A stretch of DNA of 33,965 nucleotides from the NCBI GenBank assembly GCA_934096295.1, contig CAKOLL010000012.1, forward strand, positions 1-33,965, in the 5' to 3' direction. Position numbers and translations under genes: made by a program. Shown in pieces: positions 1 to 6,756 of this stretch. Every line of letters begins with the position of its first letter. Position 1 is the stretch's first letter. The DNA is from an uncultured Bacilli bacterium. GTDB lineage: Bacteria; Bacillota_I; Bacilli_A; RF39; UBA660. The notes under the pieces are model-generated. The model was given only the letters and a program-made list of their open reading frames with translations, was not told the origin of the DNA and made no database searches.

Positions 1-19
1 TGAATCTGTCTATTATTTT

Positions 20-62
20 TACAAAATAAAAGACAAATAAGTAAAATTTCTACCTATTTGTC
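20..62 (-). terminator. Intrinsic terminator after nusG
   Basis: Read on the minus strand, GACAAATAGGTA (62-51) pairs with the segment at 43-32 with one mismatch, giving a 12-position stem with a 7-base loop. A U-rich tract (TTTTATTTT) follows. It lies about 45 bases past the nusG stop, so the secE-nusG transcript probably ends here and does not run into rplK/rplA as in Bacillus. Confidence 0.75.
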
Positions 63-71
63 AACAGTCTG

Positions 72-105
72 AAAGTTGAAGATTAAGAACCTTCAACTTT
101 TTTTA
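72..105 (+). terminator. Plus-strand terminator hairpin
   Basis: A perfect 10-bp stem (72-81 with 91-100, arm AAAGTTGAAG) is followed by a run of T on the plus strand. On the minus strand no U tract follows, so it reads best as the end of a plus-strand transcript entering from the left. It also insulates the nusG 3' end. Confidence 0.6.
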
Positions 106-639
106 TTACATTTTGCTAACTTGATATACTTCTACATCAACATTTGTTTCTTGACCAAATAAGTCAATTATAATATTTAATCTATTATTTTCAAGGTCAA
201 TATTATCAACTTTACCAGTCATACCACTGAATGGGCCATCAACAATATTAACTGTATCTCCGATTTGTAATTCAGATTCAACATCTACTCTACTCATACC
301 CATGTTGGCAAGTATTCTATCAATTTCTTGAGGAAGTAATGGAGTTGGTTTTGCTCCTTTTCCACTTGAACCTATAAATCCAGTTACTCCTGGTGTATTT
401 CTTACAATATACCAAGCTTCATCTGTCATAATCATTTCAACTAGAACATATCCTGGGAACATTTTCTTTACTTTTTCCTTTTTTACTCCATCTTTGACTT
501 CAACTTCAGTTGTTTCGGGAACAATTACACGGAAGATATAATCTTGCATTCCCATTGATTCAGTTCTTGCTTCTAATTTTTCTTTTACTTTATTTTCATG
601 TCCTGAATAAGTATTTACTACGTACCAAAGTTTTTCCAT
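106..639 (-). CDS. nusG: Transcription elongation/antitermination factor NusG
   Basis: NusG binds RNA polymerase and modulates pausing and termination. The protein shows the NGN domain in its first ~110 residues (WYVVNTYSGHE, then MFPGYVLVEM and the NTPGVTGF segment) and a C-terminal KOW domain (GDTVNIVDGPFSGMTGKV). The length of 177 residues is normal. I chose the ATG at 639: it overlaps the secE stop as TAATG and has AAAGGA about 11 bases upstream. An in-frame ATG four codons earlier (651) sits inside that ribosome binding site and is less likely. It is coupled to secE, the classical gene pair. A terminator follows at 20-62. Confidence 0.97.
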   Translation of the reverse strand: MEKLWYVVNTYSGHENKVKEKLEARTESMGMQDYIFRVIVPETTEVEVKDGVKKEKVKKMFPGYVLVEMIMTDEAWYIVRNTPGVTGFIGSSGKGAKPTPLLPQEIDRILANMGMSRVDVESELQIGDTVNIVDGPFSGMTGKVDNIDLENNRLNIIIDLFGQETNVDVEVYQVSKM

Positions 640-905
640 TATGCTAACCATCCTTTAACTACAGATAATAATAAGTTAAGTGCCATAAATAAGCAACATA
701 GTATTATACAAAATACCACTGTTGATATTGTGTATTTTAATACTTCTTTTGCTGTTGGCCATTTAACTAATTTAAGTTCTTTTTTTACTTTTTTAATATA
801 ACTTTCTTTAGGACCTTTACTTACTTTTTTTGCTTTGTTGTTTTGTTTTTTAGCATCTTTAGTAACTTTTGTTACTTTTTTTTGTTCTTTAACTTCTTTT
901 GCCAT
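639..905 (-). CDS. secE: Preprotein translocase subunit SecE
   Basis: SecE is the small membrane subunit that clamps SecY in the SecYEG channel. The 88-residue protein has a long lysine-rich cytoplasmic N-terminus, then the family signature around LVKWPTAKEVLKYT (about residues 46-59) and a single membrane helix (about 60-83). This is the one-helix form typical of Firmicutes. GGAGG sits 6-10 bases upstream of the ATG. It overlaps nusG at TAATG. In Bacillus, rpmG normally lies between sigH and secE; no rpmG is present in the 75 bases upstream here. Confidence 0.97.
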   Translation of the reverse strand: MAKEVKEQKKVTKVTKDAKKQNNKAKKVSKGPKESYIKKVKKELKLVKWPTAKEVLKYTISTVVFCIILCCLFMALNLLLSVVKGWLA

Positions 906-920
906 TTAAAAACCTCCATT

Positions 921-939
921 AAAAAAACACTTTCGTGTT
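921..939 (-). terminator. GNRA hairpin plus U tract in the secE leader
   Basis: On the minus strand AACAC-GAAA-GTGTT is followed by seven T. It can end transcripts coming from the sigma-factor gene, but it also lies directly downstream of the secE promoter at 947-975, so it would form at the very 5' end of the secE-nusG mRNA. It could act as a terminator, an attenuator or a 5' stabiliser. Confidence 0.6.
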
Positions 940-946
940 CATGTAT

Positions 947-975
947 AATATAGCACAATAAAACTTAAATTGCAA
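947..975 (-). promoter_or_regulatory. Sigma-A promoter of secE-nusG
   Basis: TTGCAA (975-970), a 17-base spacer, then TATATT (952-947). The expected start site at about 940 falls at the base of the hairpin 921-939. No other promoter is visible between the sigma-factor gene and secE. Confidence 0.65.
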
Positions 976-980
976 GGCAT

Positions 981-1583
981 TTAGACAAAAAACTCATTAA
1001 GTTTTGGAATTAATTTTCTTTTTATTGTTTGAACCTTTCTATATGTGTAGTAATAATCTTTTTTTATAACTCTGGAAATGTCACTATATTTAAAACCTTT
1101 AAGTAATAGTATTAAGACATTTATTTCTTTTTTATTCAAATTGTCTTCGATTGTTTGGTGTAATTGATTTATTTTTTCTTTTTGACATAATATTTCTAAA
1201 GGATCTTTTATATTTTTACATAGTTTTTGTTCTATATTTGTATTATTATTTAATAAATCAGTTAAAAATATTATTGAGCTTTTTCTTTCTTTTCTTAATT
1301 GATTTAAAATTGTTTTTTTTATTTTTCTATCCACTAATAAAGTTACATATGTGTTAAAACAAGCTTTTGACATATTACTATAGTTTTCTATAGATTGGTG
1401 AAATAATTCTAAGCATTCATTTTGTAAATCTTCAATAGATATGTTTAAATTTATTATCTTTGTTTTGCTTTTGTTAATTATTCTGTTGATAATTCGTTCA
1501 TATCTTTGATTTAATATATATTCAGCGTCTTCATTTTTTTCTCTACAAAGCATTATTAACTCTGAATCACTTATTTTATACAT
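981..1583 (-). CDS. RNA polymerase sigma factor, SigH-like
   Basis: This is a small sigma-70-family factor of about 200 residues. An N-terminal helical region (DSELIMLCREKNEDAEYILNQRYE, then the IEDLQNECLELFHQSIENY stretch resembling region 2) is followed by a C-terminal HTH like region 4 (NKKEINVLILLLKGFKYSDI, then YRKVQTIKRKL). Position between rlmB and secE matches sigH of Bacillus (rlmB-yacP-sigH-rpmG-secE-nusG), though yacP and rpmG are absent. Divergence is high, so it could have a specialised role instead of the stress/competence/sporulation role of SigH. I prefer the ATG at 1583, preceded by GGTGA; a GTG at 1589 is in frame. It overlaps the end of rlmB, implying co-transcription. Confidence 0.8.
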   Translation of the reverse strand: MYKISDSELIMLCREKNEDAEYILNQRYERIINRIINKSKTKIINLNISIEDLQNECLELFHQSIENYSNMSKACFNTYVTLLVDRKIKKTILNQLRKERKSSIIFLTDLLNNNTNIEQKLCKNIKDPLEILCQKEKINQLHQTIEDNLNKKEINVLILLLKGFKYSDISRVIKKDYYYTYRKVQTIKRKLIPKLNEFFV

Positions 1584-2241
1584 TCTCACCCATATTATAA
1601 ATTAATATGCTAGCTGCTACTGATGCATTTAAACTTTCAACATTTTTGTTCATGGGAATGCTTATTAAAACATCACTACTTTCTTTTACTAATCTACTTA
1701 CTCCAGAACCTTCATTTCCTATTACTAGGGCTCTTTTTGTACTATAATCTACTTTTCTAAAATCTTCACCTTCCATTGATGCTGCATAAACAAAGAATCC
1801 ATCTTTTTGCAATGCCTTAATGGTTGCTACAAGATTATTAACCATTATTATTTTTACATAATTTATGGTACCAACACTAGTTTTAACAACTACATCTGTT
1901 ACTCCAACACTTCGATCTTTAGGTATTATAATTGATTTTACTCCAACGGCGGCACATGTTCTAATAATTGCTCCAAAGTTATGAGGATCTTCTAAATGAT
2001 CTAATATTAAAACTAAATTTCCTTCAAGGTCTTTTAAATTATAATAGTCATAGTCAAATGCTTCAATAACTACTCCTTGATGATTATATTCACACATCTT
2101 ATTTAATAAATGATTGTCTACGAATTCATACTTTATTTTGTTTTCACTACAATATTTACATACCTCTTTTCTTGATGTAAATACTTTTTTTATTTTTTTC
2201 TGATCTAATTCTTTTAAAACATTCATTCCATATACTCGCAT
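1576..2241 (-). CDS. rlmB: 23S rRNA (guanosine-2'-O-)-methyltransferase RlmB-like, SpoU/TrmH family
   Basis: SAM-dependent ribose 2'-O-methyltransferase of the SPOUT class. An N-terminal substrate-binding part (about 1-70) precedes the trefoil-knot catalytic domain. The three family motifs are visible: LDHLEDPHNFGAIIRTC (motif 1), ALVIGNEGSGVS (motif 2) and IPMNKNVESLNASVAASIL (motif 3). RlmB methylates G2251 (E. coli numbering) in the peptidyl-transferase loop. The length of 221 residues is slightly short for RlmB (about 245). AAGGAGG lies 8 bases upstream of the ATG. The stop overlaps the sigma-factor start. Related TrmH/YacO paralogues are alternatives, but the position before the sigH-like gene favours RlmB. 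Confidence 0.9.
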   Translation of the reverse strand: MRVYGMNVLKELDQKKIKKVFTSRKEVCKYCSENKIKYEFVDNHLLNKMCEYNHQGVVIEAFDYDYYNLKDLEGNLVLILDHLEDPHNFGAIIRTCAAVGVKSIIIPKDRSVGVTDVVVKTSVGTINYVKIIMVNNLVATIKALQKDGFFVYAASMEGEDFRKVDYSTKRALVIGNEGSGVSRLVKESSDVLISIPMNKNVESLNASVAASILIYNMGENV

Positions 2242-2270
2242 TTTTGTATTCCTCCTTCTTTGATAAAAAT

Positions 2271-2281
2271 ATTATAGCATA
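2271..2281 (-). promoter_or_regulatory. Extended -10 promoter of rlmB
   Basis: Minus-strand TATGC-TATAAT (TATAAT at 2276-2271) is a consensus extended -10. No good -35 hexamer lies 17 bases upstream. The start site would be about 15 bases before the AAGGAGG. Confidence 0.6.
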
Positions 2282-2379
2282 AAGTATAATCTTTTGTATA
2301 TATAATTTTGTTTTTTTTATAATATTATTTAGGAGTTGGCTAGGTTTATAAATTATAACTAGTTCAAAATGAAATAAAG

Positions 2380-2388
2380 TGTTATAAT
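2380..2388 (+). promoter_or_regulatory. Extended -10 promoter of the phospholipase-like/HAD gene
   Basis: Plus-strand TGT-TATAAT (TATAAT at 2383-2388) lies 49 bases before the ATG at 2437. AAAGGA is correctly spaced ahead of that ATG. The -35 region is weak. Confidence 0.5.
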
Positions 2389-2436
2389 TAATTTATAAAA
2401 ATTGTAATTGAATAGTAATTTAAAGGACGTGAATAT

Positions 2437-3666
2437 ATGGCATCAGCAAGAATTCATGAAGCAATAGCTAAAGAAATTAATAAAGAATATAAAATGAATG
2501 AATTATTATTAAGAATTGGTACTGTGGCTCCGGATTGTTGGAGAAATGTAGAAACTAATTCTGGAGTAAAAGATAAATATTTAACTCATTTTTGGAATTT
2601 TAGAATAAAAGATGGCCAAGCAAATGATTATACTGAATTTTATTTAAAATATTATAATCAATTATTAAATCCATTTTATTTTGGCTATTTAATTCATTTA
2701 ATGACCGATCAATATTGGAAAACATATATCGATTCAAAATATAAAGCAAAAGAAAATGGCATTGATGGTTTTAGATTAAAAGATGGTAGCTTTCATGATA
2801 ATGAAAATTGGTTTGGTTATTTTGAAGATATAAAAATACAAAAACTATTAGCAAAGAAATATAGTTTAGATTATTTTCCTACTGAAACAAAAGATATTCC
2901 AAATTTTTCTTGTCAAATTGATGAATTAAATTTATCTGGATTATTTGGAACAAATGGCACATTAAATTATATCAACCAAGAACTTTCCCCAGATAAAAAT
3001 GACCAAGAATCTTTGATATATGATTTAGATGATATTTTAGAATCAATACATAAAACAGTAGATTTTATAAAGCAAGAACTAAAGAAATTAAAAACTTTAA
3101 AATCTAATTTAGATAATAAATATAAAATTGCAGTAGATATTGATGATACTTTATTGTCAACTAAAGAATTAGAAGAATATTACTGGAGCATATTCCTTAA
3201 AAATAACCAAAATGTTGACCCCAACAAAGAATATAAATGGGGAGACCCTATACTTGTTGAATTCTGGAGTGAATATAGGGAACAAATGGCCTTTGGAAAA
3301 ATAAAAGATGGCGCTGTAGAATGTTTGAACTTTTTATTACAAAAAGGATATTCAGTAAATTTACTATCGGCTAGACCACTCGAAAAATATGTATCACTAA
3401 AGAAAAAGTTAGTAGAATATTTTGAAAATAATAATTTACATTATAACTATATGAATTTAGGTTTTCATTCTAAAATTGAATTTTTAAAGGAACATAATTA
3501 CAATTTATTAATTGATAATGATTTAGAACATATAAAAAAGGCTAATGCTGCTGGACTTGATACAATTTTATTTAGGGCTTATAATTCTAGCTATTCGGGC
3601 TATCAAACATCTAATTGGAATGAAATTCCGTCGATAATTGAAAGTATTTTAGAAAATAAAAAATGA
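2437..3666 (+). CDS. Fusion of a zinc-dependent phospholipase C-like domain and a HAD (5'-nucleotidase-like) domain
   Basis: The N-terminal ~200 residues look like the zinc-dependent phospholipase C/S1-P1-like fold of small bacterial proteins. The ligand-type positions are ASARIH (His7), GTVAPDCW (Asp33), THFW (His51) and LIHLMTDQYW (His87, Asp91). The C-terminal part (about 228-409) is a HAD-superfamily phosphatase: motif I VDIDDTLL with Asp234 and Asp236, motif II LLSARP, and motif IV LLIDNDLEHI. The HAD half resembles the deoxynucleotidase (NT5C/YqfW-like) branch. No signal peptide is seen, so it is probably cytoplasmic. AAAGGA is 9 bases before the ATG. The substrate is unknown; each half occurs separately in other proteins and the joined form is unusual. 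Confidence 0.7.
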   Translation: MASARIHEAIAKEINKEYKMNELLLRIGTVAPDCWRNVETNSGVKDKYLTHFWNFRIKDGQANDYTEFYLKYYNQLLNPFYFGYLIHLMTDQYWKTYIDSKYKAKENGIDGFRLKDGSFHDNENWFGYFEDIKIQKLLAKKYSLDYFPTETKDIPNFSCQIDELNLSGLFGTNGTLNYINQELSPDKNDQESLIYDLDDILESIHKTVDFIKQELKKLKTLKSNLDNKYKIAVDIDDTLLSTKELEEYYWSIFLKNNQNVDPNKEYKWGDPILVEFWSEYREQMAFGKIKDGAVECLNFLLQKGYSVNLLSARPLEKYVSLKKKLVEYFENNNLHYNYMNLGFHSKIEFLKEHNYNLLIDNDLEHIKKANAAGLDTILFRAYNSSYSGYQTSNWNEIPSIIESILENKK

Positions 3667-3720
3667 AATAACATTTAAAAATTTAAGATACAAATAAGAG
3701 GTAAACAATAAAGCTGATAT

Positions 3721-3743
3721 ATAAAAACCCCGTAAATACGGGG
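3721..3743 (-). terminator. Terminator of the tRNA-Thr gene
   Basis: On the minus strand CCCCGTA-TT-TACGGGG is followed by TTTTTATAT. It lies 13 bases after the tRNA CCA end. Being A-flanked on the other side, it could also help stop the convergent gene ending at 3666. Confidence 0.8.
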
Positions 3744-3755
3744 ATAGTTTCTAAA

Positions 3756-3831
3756 TGGTGCTGGAAATGGGACTCGAACCTATGACCTATGCGTTACGAG
3801 GGCATTGCTCTACCAACTGAGCTATTCCAGC
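3756..3831 (-). tRNA. tRNA-Thr (anticodon CGT), CCA encoded
   Basis: The 76-base cloverleaf has a 7-bp acceptor (GCTGGAA/TTCCAGC), D stem GCTC/GAGC, anticodon loop CTCGTAA, T loop TTCGAGT and an encoded CCA. CGT reads the threonine codon ACG. Two stem positions do not pair: C31 with C39 at the top of the anticodon stem and A51 with C63 in the T stem. A tRNA-Thr(TGT) elsewhere could cover ACG by wobble, so this copy may be under weak selection. It has its own promoter (3842-3869) and terminator. Confidence 0.93.
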
Positions 3832-3841
3832 AACTAATATT

Positions 3842-3869
3842 ATTATACTACAAATATTAAAAATAACAA
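3842..3869 (-). promoter_or_regulatory. Promoter of tRNA-Thr
   Basis: TTGTTA (3869-3864), 16-base spacer, TATAAT (3847-3842) on the minus strand. The -10 ends 11 bases before the mature 5' end. Confidence 0.65.
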
Positions 3870-3915
3870 CTTTTATTTTATATTTTTACATGATAAAATA
3901 TTTGCAGGTGGTATT

Positions 3916-4827
3916 ATGTTTAAAAATACATTAGACAATAAAAGATATTATACATTAAATTACTTTTTTAAAATGAAATTTGGACAAAAAGTATTTAAAG
4001 TGCCTTTAGATATTAATAGTACGTGTCCTAACCAAGTTAATGGGGGTTGTATTTACTGTTCTAACAAATCTACTGCAAGTATTAGTGATGGTAGTCTTGA
4101 TATTTTAGAACAATTTGAAAATGGTAGAAAAGTTATGGAACAAAAATGGCCAGATAGTTTATATATACCTTATTTTCAGTCTGGCACTAATACATATAAT
4201 GATAAAAATCTAGTTAAAGGTTATGTTGATAAGTTGTTATTATTACCTAAAGTTGTAGGAATAGATATTGCTACTAGACCAGATTGTTTAACTGATGAAT
4301 GGTTAGATTATTTGAATGAATTAAATAAAAAAACATTTTTAATCATAGAACTCGGTTTACAAAGTAGTAATAATAATACTTTAAACTTTATAAATCGTGG
4401 ACATAATAGTGAAATATTTAAAGATGCTGTAAAAAAATTGCATGAAAGAGATATATTTGTTGTTGCTCACATTATAAATGGCCTTCCTTATGAGACTAAA
4501 GAAGATATGTTAAATACAATAAAATTTGTTAATGATTGTGGGATTGATGGAATTAAAATACACATGCTTTATGTAGCAAAAAACACCCCTTTAGCTAGTA
4601 TTTATGAAAAAGATAAATTTCATATTCTAACTAAAGAGGAATATATTGATATTGTTTGTGACCAATTAAGACTTTTAAACAAAGATGTTGTTGTTATGAG
4701 AATAACTGGAGATCCAACCATAGATGAATTGATAGCTCCGGAATGGCTTATAAAGAAGTTTGTAGTTTTAAATGATATTGATAAAGAAATGGTTAAAAGA
4801 AATATTTATCAAGGAGATTTAGTTTAA
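3916..4827 (+). CDS. Radical SAM protein, YtqA/TIGR01212 family
   Basis: A 303-residue radical SAM enzyme. The cluster-binding cysteines lie near residues 37-48: C-x7-C-x2-C in CPNQVNGGCIYC, the spaced motif typical of the YtqA family and not the plain CxxxCxxC. Further family segments are PYFQSGTNTY, the IDIATRPDCL region and IELGLQSSNNNTL. The C-terminal stretch WLIKKFVVLNDIDKEM matches the family end. In Bacillus ytqA lies next to ytqB, a methyltransferase; ytqB is absent here. AGGTGG precedes the ATG. Its stop overlaps the convergent CinA-like gene by 4 bases. The reaction of this family is not something the sequence reveals. Confidence 0.88.
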   Translation: MFKNTLDNKRYYTLNYFFKMKFGQKVFKVPLDINSTCPNQVNGGCIYCSNKSTASISDGSLDILEQFENGRKVMEQKWPDSLYIPYFQSGTNTYNDKNLVKGYVDKLLLLPKVVGIDIATRPDCLTDEWLDYLNELNKKTFLIIELGLQSSNNNTLNFINRGHNSEIFKDAVKKLHERDIFVVAHIINGLPYETKEDMLNTIKFVNDCGIDGIKIHMLYVAKNTPLASIYEKDKFHILTKEEYIDIVCDQLRLLNKDVVVMRITGDPTIDELIAPEWLIKKFVVLNDIDKEMVKRNIYQGDLV

Positions 4828-5306
4828 TTTTCCTTTTTTAATATCTCATAAAATATATCAATTACTTTTTCTATTACTTCTTCTTTATTTTCTTTTCTAG
4901 TTTCTTTTGTTACTTTTAATGAATCGTTATAATTTTTATTTGTATCTTTATTATATATGCTAAAGTAAACTATATTATCATCACCAGATAAGTTATGAGG
5001 ATCTACTCTATTTAGTTTACCTGTTATACCTATTCCATAACTAGAATTGGTAAATTCAGATATTTTTTTACTCATTTCTATAGCTGTTTCTATACTATAA
5101 ACTGAATAAATATCAATTACATCTTTAGGTATGCCCATTTTTATTTTAAAATCATTTGAATAAGTTACTGCACTAAACTTTAGAATTTCACTAGCACCGG
5201 GGATGTTTGTTATAGCATTAGCTAAACCTCCGCCGGTACAAGATTCCATCGTGGATACAGTTTTATTTTGTTCTGTTAAAATTTTTACTATTTCTTCTAA
5301 TTTCAT
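4824..5306 (-). CDS. CinA C-terminal domain protein (nicotinamide-nucleotide amidohydrolase PncC-like)
   Basis: A stand-alone CinA C-terminal domain, 160 residues. The family hydrolyses NMN to nicotinate mononucleotide in pyridine-nucleotide salvage. Visible signatures are TMESCTGGGLANAITNIPGAS near the N-terminus, VTYSNDFKIKMGI, the YSVYSIETAIEMS stretch and GIGITG. The usual glycine-rich ITGIAGP-type loop is replaced by ITGKLNRVDP, so activity may differ. I chose the ATG at 5306 with AAGG five bases upstream; a TTG at 5321 is in frame but overlaps the upstream gene. It follows the DUF362 gene by 7 bases, so the two are probably co-transcribed. Confidence 0.85.
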   Translation of the reverse strand: MKLEEIVKILTEQNKTVSTMESCTGGGLANAITNIPGASEILKFSAVTYSNDFKIKMGIPKDVIDIYSVYSIETAIEMSKKISEFTNSSYGIGITGKLNRVDPHNLSGDDNIVYFSIYNKDTNKNYNDSLKVTKETRKENKEEVIEKVIDIFYEILKKEN

Positions 5307-5313
5307 AATAACC

Positions 5314-6198
5314 TTAATCAATACTTATTAGTTCATATAGAGTTGTACCTAAACCTAGTCTTTCTGCTTCTTCCACAATATGAATTGCATTTTTATCAAG
5401 CATTCGCATCCTTAAAGAGTTTGCACCATTTTCAGTTAAATTCATAATAGTATCATAACAACATTTATCTAAAGCAACTGGGTCAAGTGATGCAAATATT
5501 CCTATATCTGCAATTTCTGGATCTTTTGGATTATTATCGCAATCACAATCTATTGAAATATTATTGGCAACATTTATGTATACCATATTTTCCGGTTTGA
5601 AATAATCCACGACAGATTTATCTGCTTCAGCCATACTTTCTAGAAAATCATCTTGTTTAGTTTCTAATTTACAGCATTCATCTGGTACAGTTGTCTTTCC
5701 TCCAGAATGAATCCACGCTTTACCATTTTTGGAAGCAACTCCGATTGACATATTCTTTAGAGCTCCGCCGAAGCCACCCATTATATGGCCTTTAAAATGA
5801 GATAACATAAGCATAGAATCATAATTTTTAATATGACTACCAACATAGTTTATGCCCTTTAAGTGTTTTCCATCATTTATAGCTATTGTTATTTCTCCAT
5901 CCTCATCCATAATATCGCATGGAGCTATGTCATAAAACCCATGGTCTTTGATAACTTGCCAGTGATCACTCGGATTTATTCTTTTTCCAGAATAAGCTGT
6001 ACAACATTCTACGATTGTACCATTTAATTTATTTACTAAAGCTTTAATTAAATTTGGATTTAAAAAATTATGTCCACCAGGTTCTCCGGTAGAAATCTTA
6101 ACTGCAACTTTACCTTTTAGTTCGTGATTTAAACTTTCATAAATTTTAATTAAACTTTCGCTTGTTATTTCTTTTGTAAAATATACTTTACTTTTCAT
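5314..6198 (-). CDS. DUF362 domain protein
   Basis: A 294-residue member of the DUF362 family, recognisable from VAVKISTGEPGGHNFLNP, the LSHFKGHIMGGFGGALKNMSIG segment and ASLDPVALDKCCYD. Members are often fused to ferredoxin domains; here no 4Fe-4S motif is present, though CDCDNN and paired cysteines occur. The function of the family is not established. AAAGGA is correctly spaced before the ATG. It is the first gene of a two-gene unit with the CinA-like gene. No close promoter match was picked out upstream. Confidence 0.85.
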   Translation of the reverse strand: MKSKVYFTKEITSESLIKIYESLNHELKGKVAVKISTGEPGGHNFLNPNLIKALVNKLNGTIVECCTAYSGKRINPSDHWQVIKDHGFYDIAPCDIMDEDGEITIAINDGKHLKGINYVGSHIKNYDSMLMLSHFKGHIMGGFGGALKNMSIGVASKNGKAWIHSGGKTTVPDECCKLETKQDDFLESMAEADKSVVDYFKPENMVYINVANNISIDCDCDNNPKDPEIADIGIFASLDPVALDKCCYDTIMNLTENGANSLRMRMLDKNAIHIVEEAERLGLGTTLYELISID

Positions 6199-6725
6199 TA
6201 TATCAATCCTTTCATGTATTTATGATAATATAATTTTGAAAATATGTCTAGGTGGCTTTGTAAGTTATTAATAATGGGTTTATCACTGTTCAACAAATGG
6301 TTATGTTAGAAACTATATTAACATCTATTATATAATCAGAAAAAAATGACATTTTATTTTGTTACATTTTACAAATTAAGTGATTTTTATGTATGCTTGA
6401 AATACAAAACTTTTTATTTAAACAATTAACTAGTTTGGTTTTATTTACAATTTAATATTGTCTTATCTAATACAATTGACTTAAATTTTAATTTTACAAT
6501 AAATTAATTATAACACTTTACATAAATATTTTGTCATTTTCTTACATTTTATTTTACTATTTACAAAAAAACTTGTTGTACATTCAGAAATTTGTTCTCT
6601 TCGCGGGGGCTATTATATTAAAAAAGAGGATTGTTTAAAATCCCGTAATATCGACATATAACTCATATAGAGTTTAATAAAATTTAACTAAAAATTGATA
6701 AATTTATATTAATTTGATGGGTAGC
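6199..6725 (+). other. Gene-poor spacer with a possible plus-strand RNA
   Basis: No convincing ORF on either strand. On the plus strand TTGACT (6476-6481), an 18-base spacer and TAAATT (6500-6505) form a fair promoter, and a strong plus-strand terminator lies at 6726-6756 with no gene before it. A small GC-rich patch (about 6600-6648, including CGCGGGGGC and a GGATT/AATCC hairpin) stands out from very A+T-rich surroundings. Together these suggest a short RNA of roughly 240 bases, or the eroded edge of the island. It is the left border of the restriction-modification region. Confidence 0.35.
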
Positions 6726-6756
6726 TGATGGGTAGAAATACTCATCAATTTTTTTT
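6726..6756 (+). terminator. Plus-strand terminator with GAAA loop
   Basis: TGATGGGTA-GAAA-TACTCATCA (one G-U pair) followed by A and eight T on the plus strand. The 5' arm is one of two tandem copies of TGATGGGTAG (6715-6724 and 6726-6735), so either copy could pair. It overlaps the stop codon of the convergent DUF6119 gene but has no U tract in that direction. Confidence 0.7.

Noticed and set aside
1151..1357. 68-codon plus-strand frame opposite the sigma gene
   Set aside because: Phe/Leu-rich shadow of lysine/asparagine codons on the true strand; no ribosome binding site.
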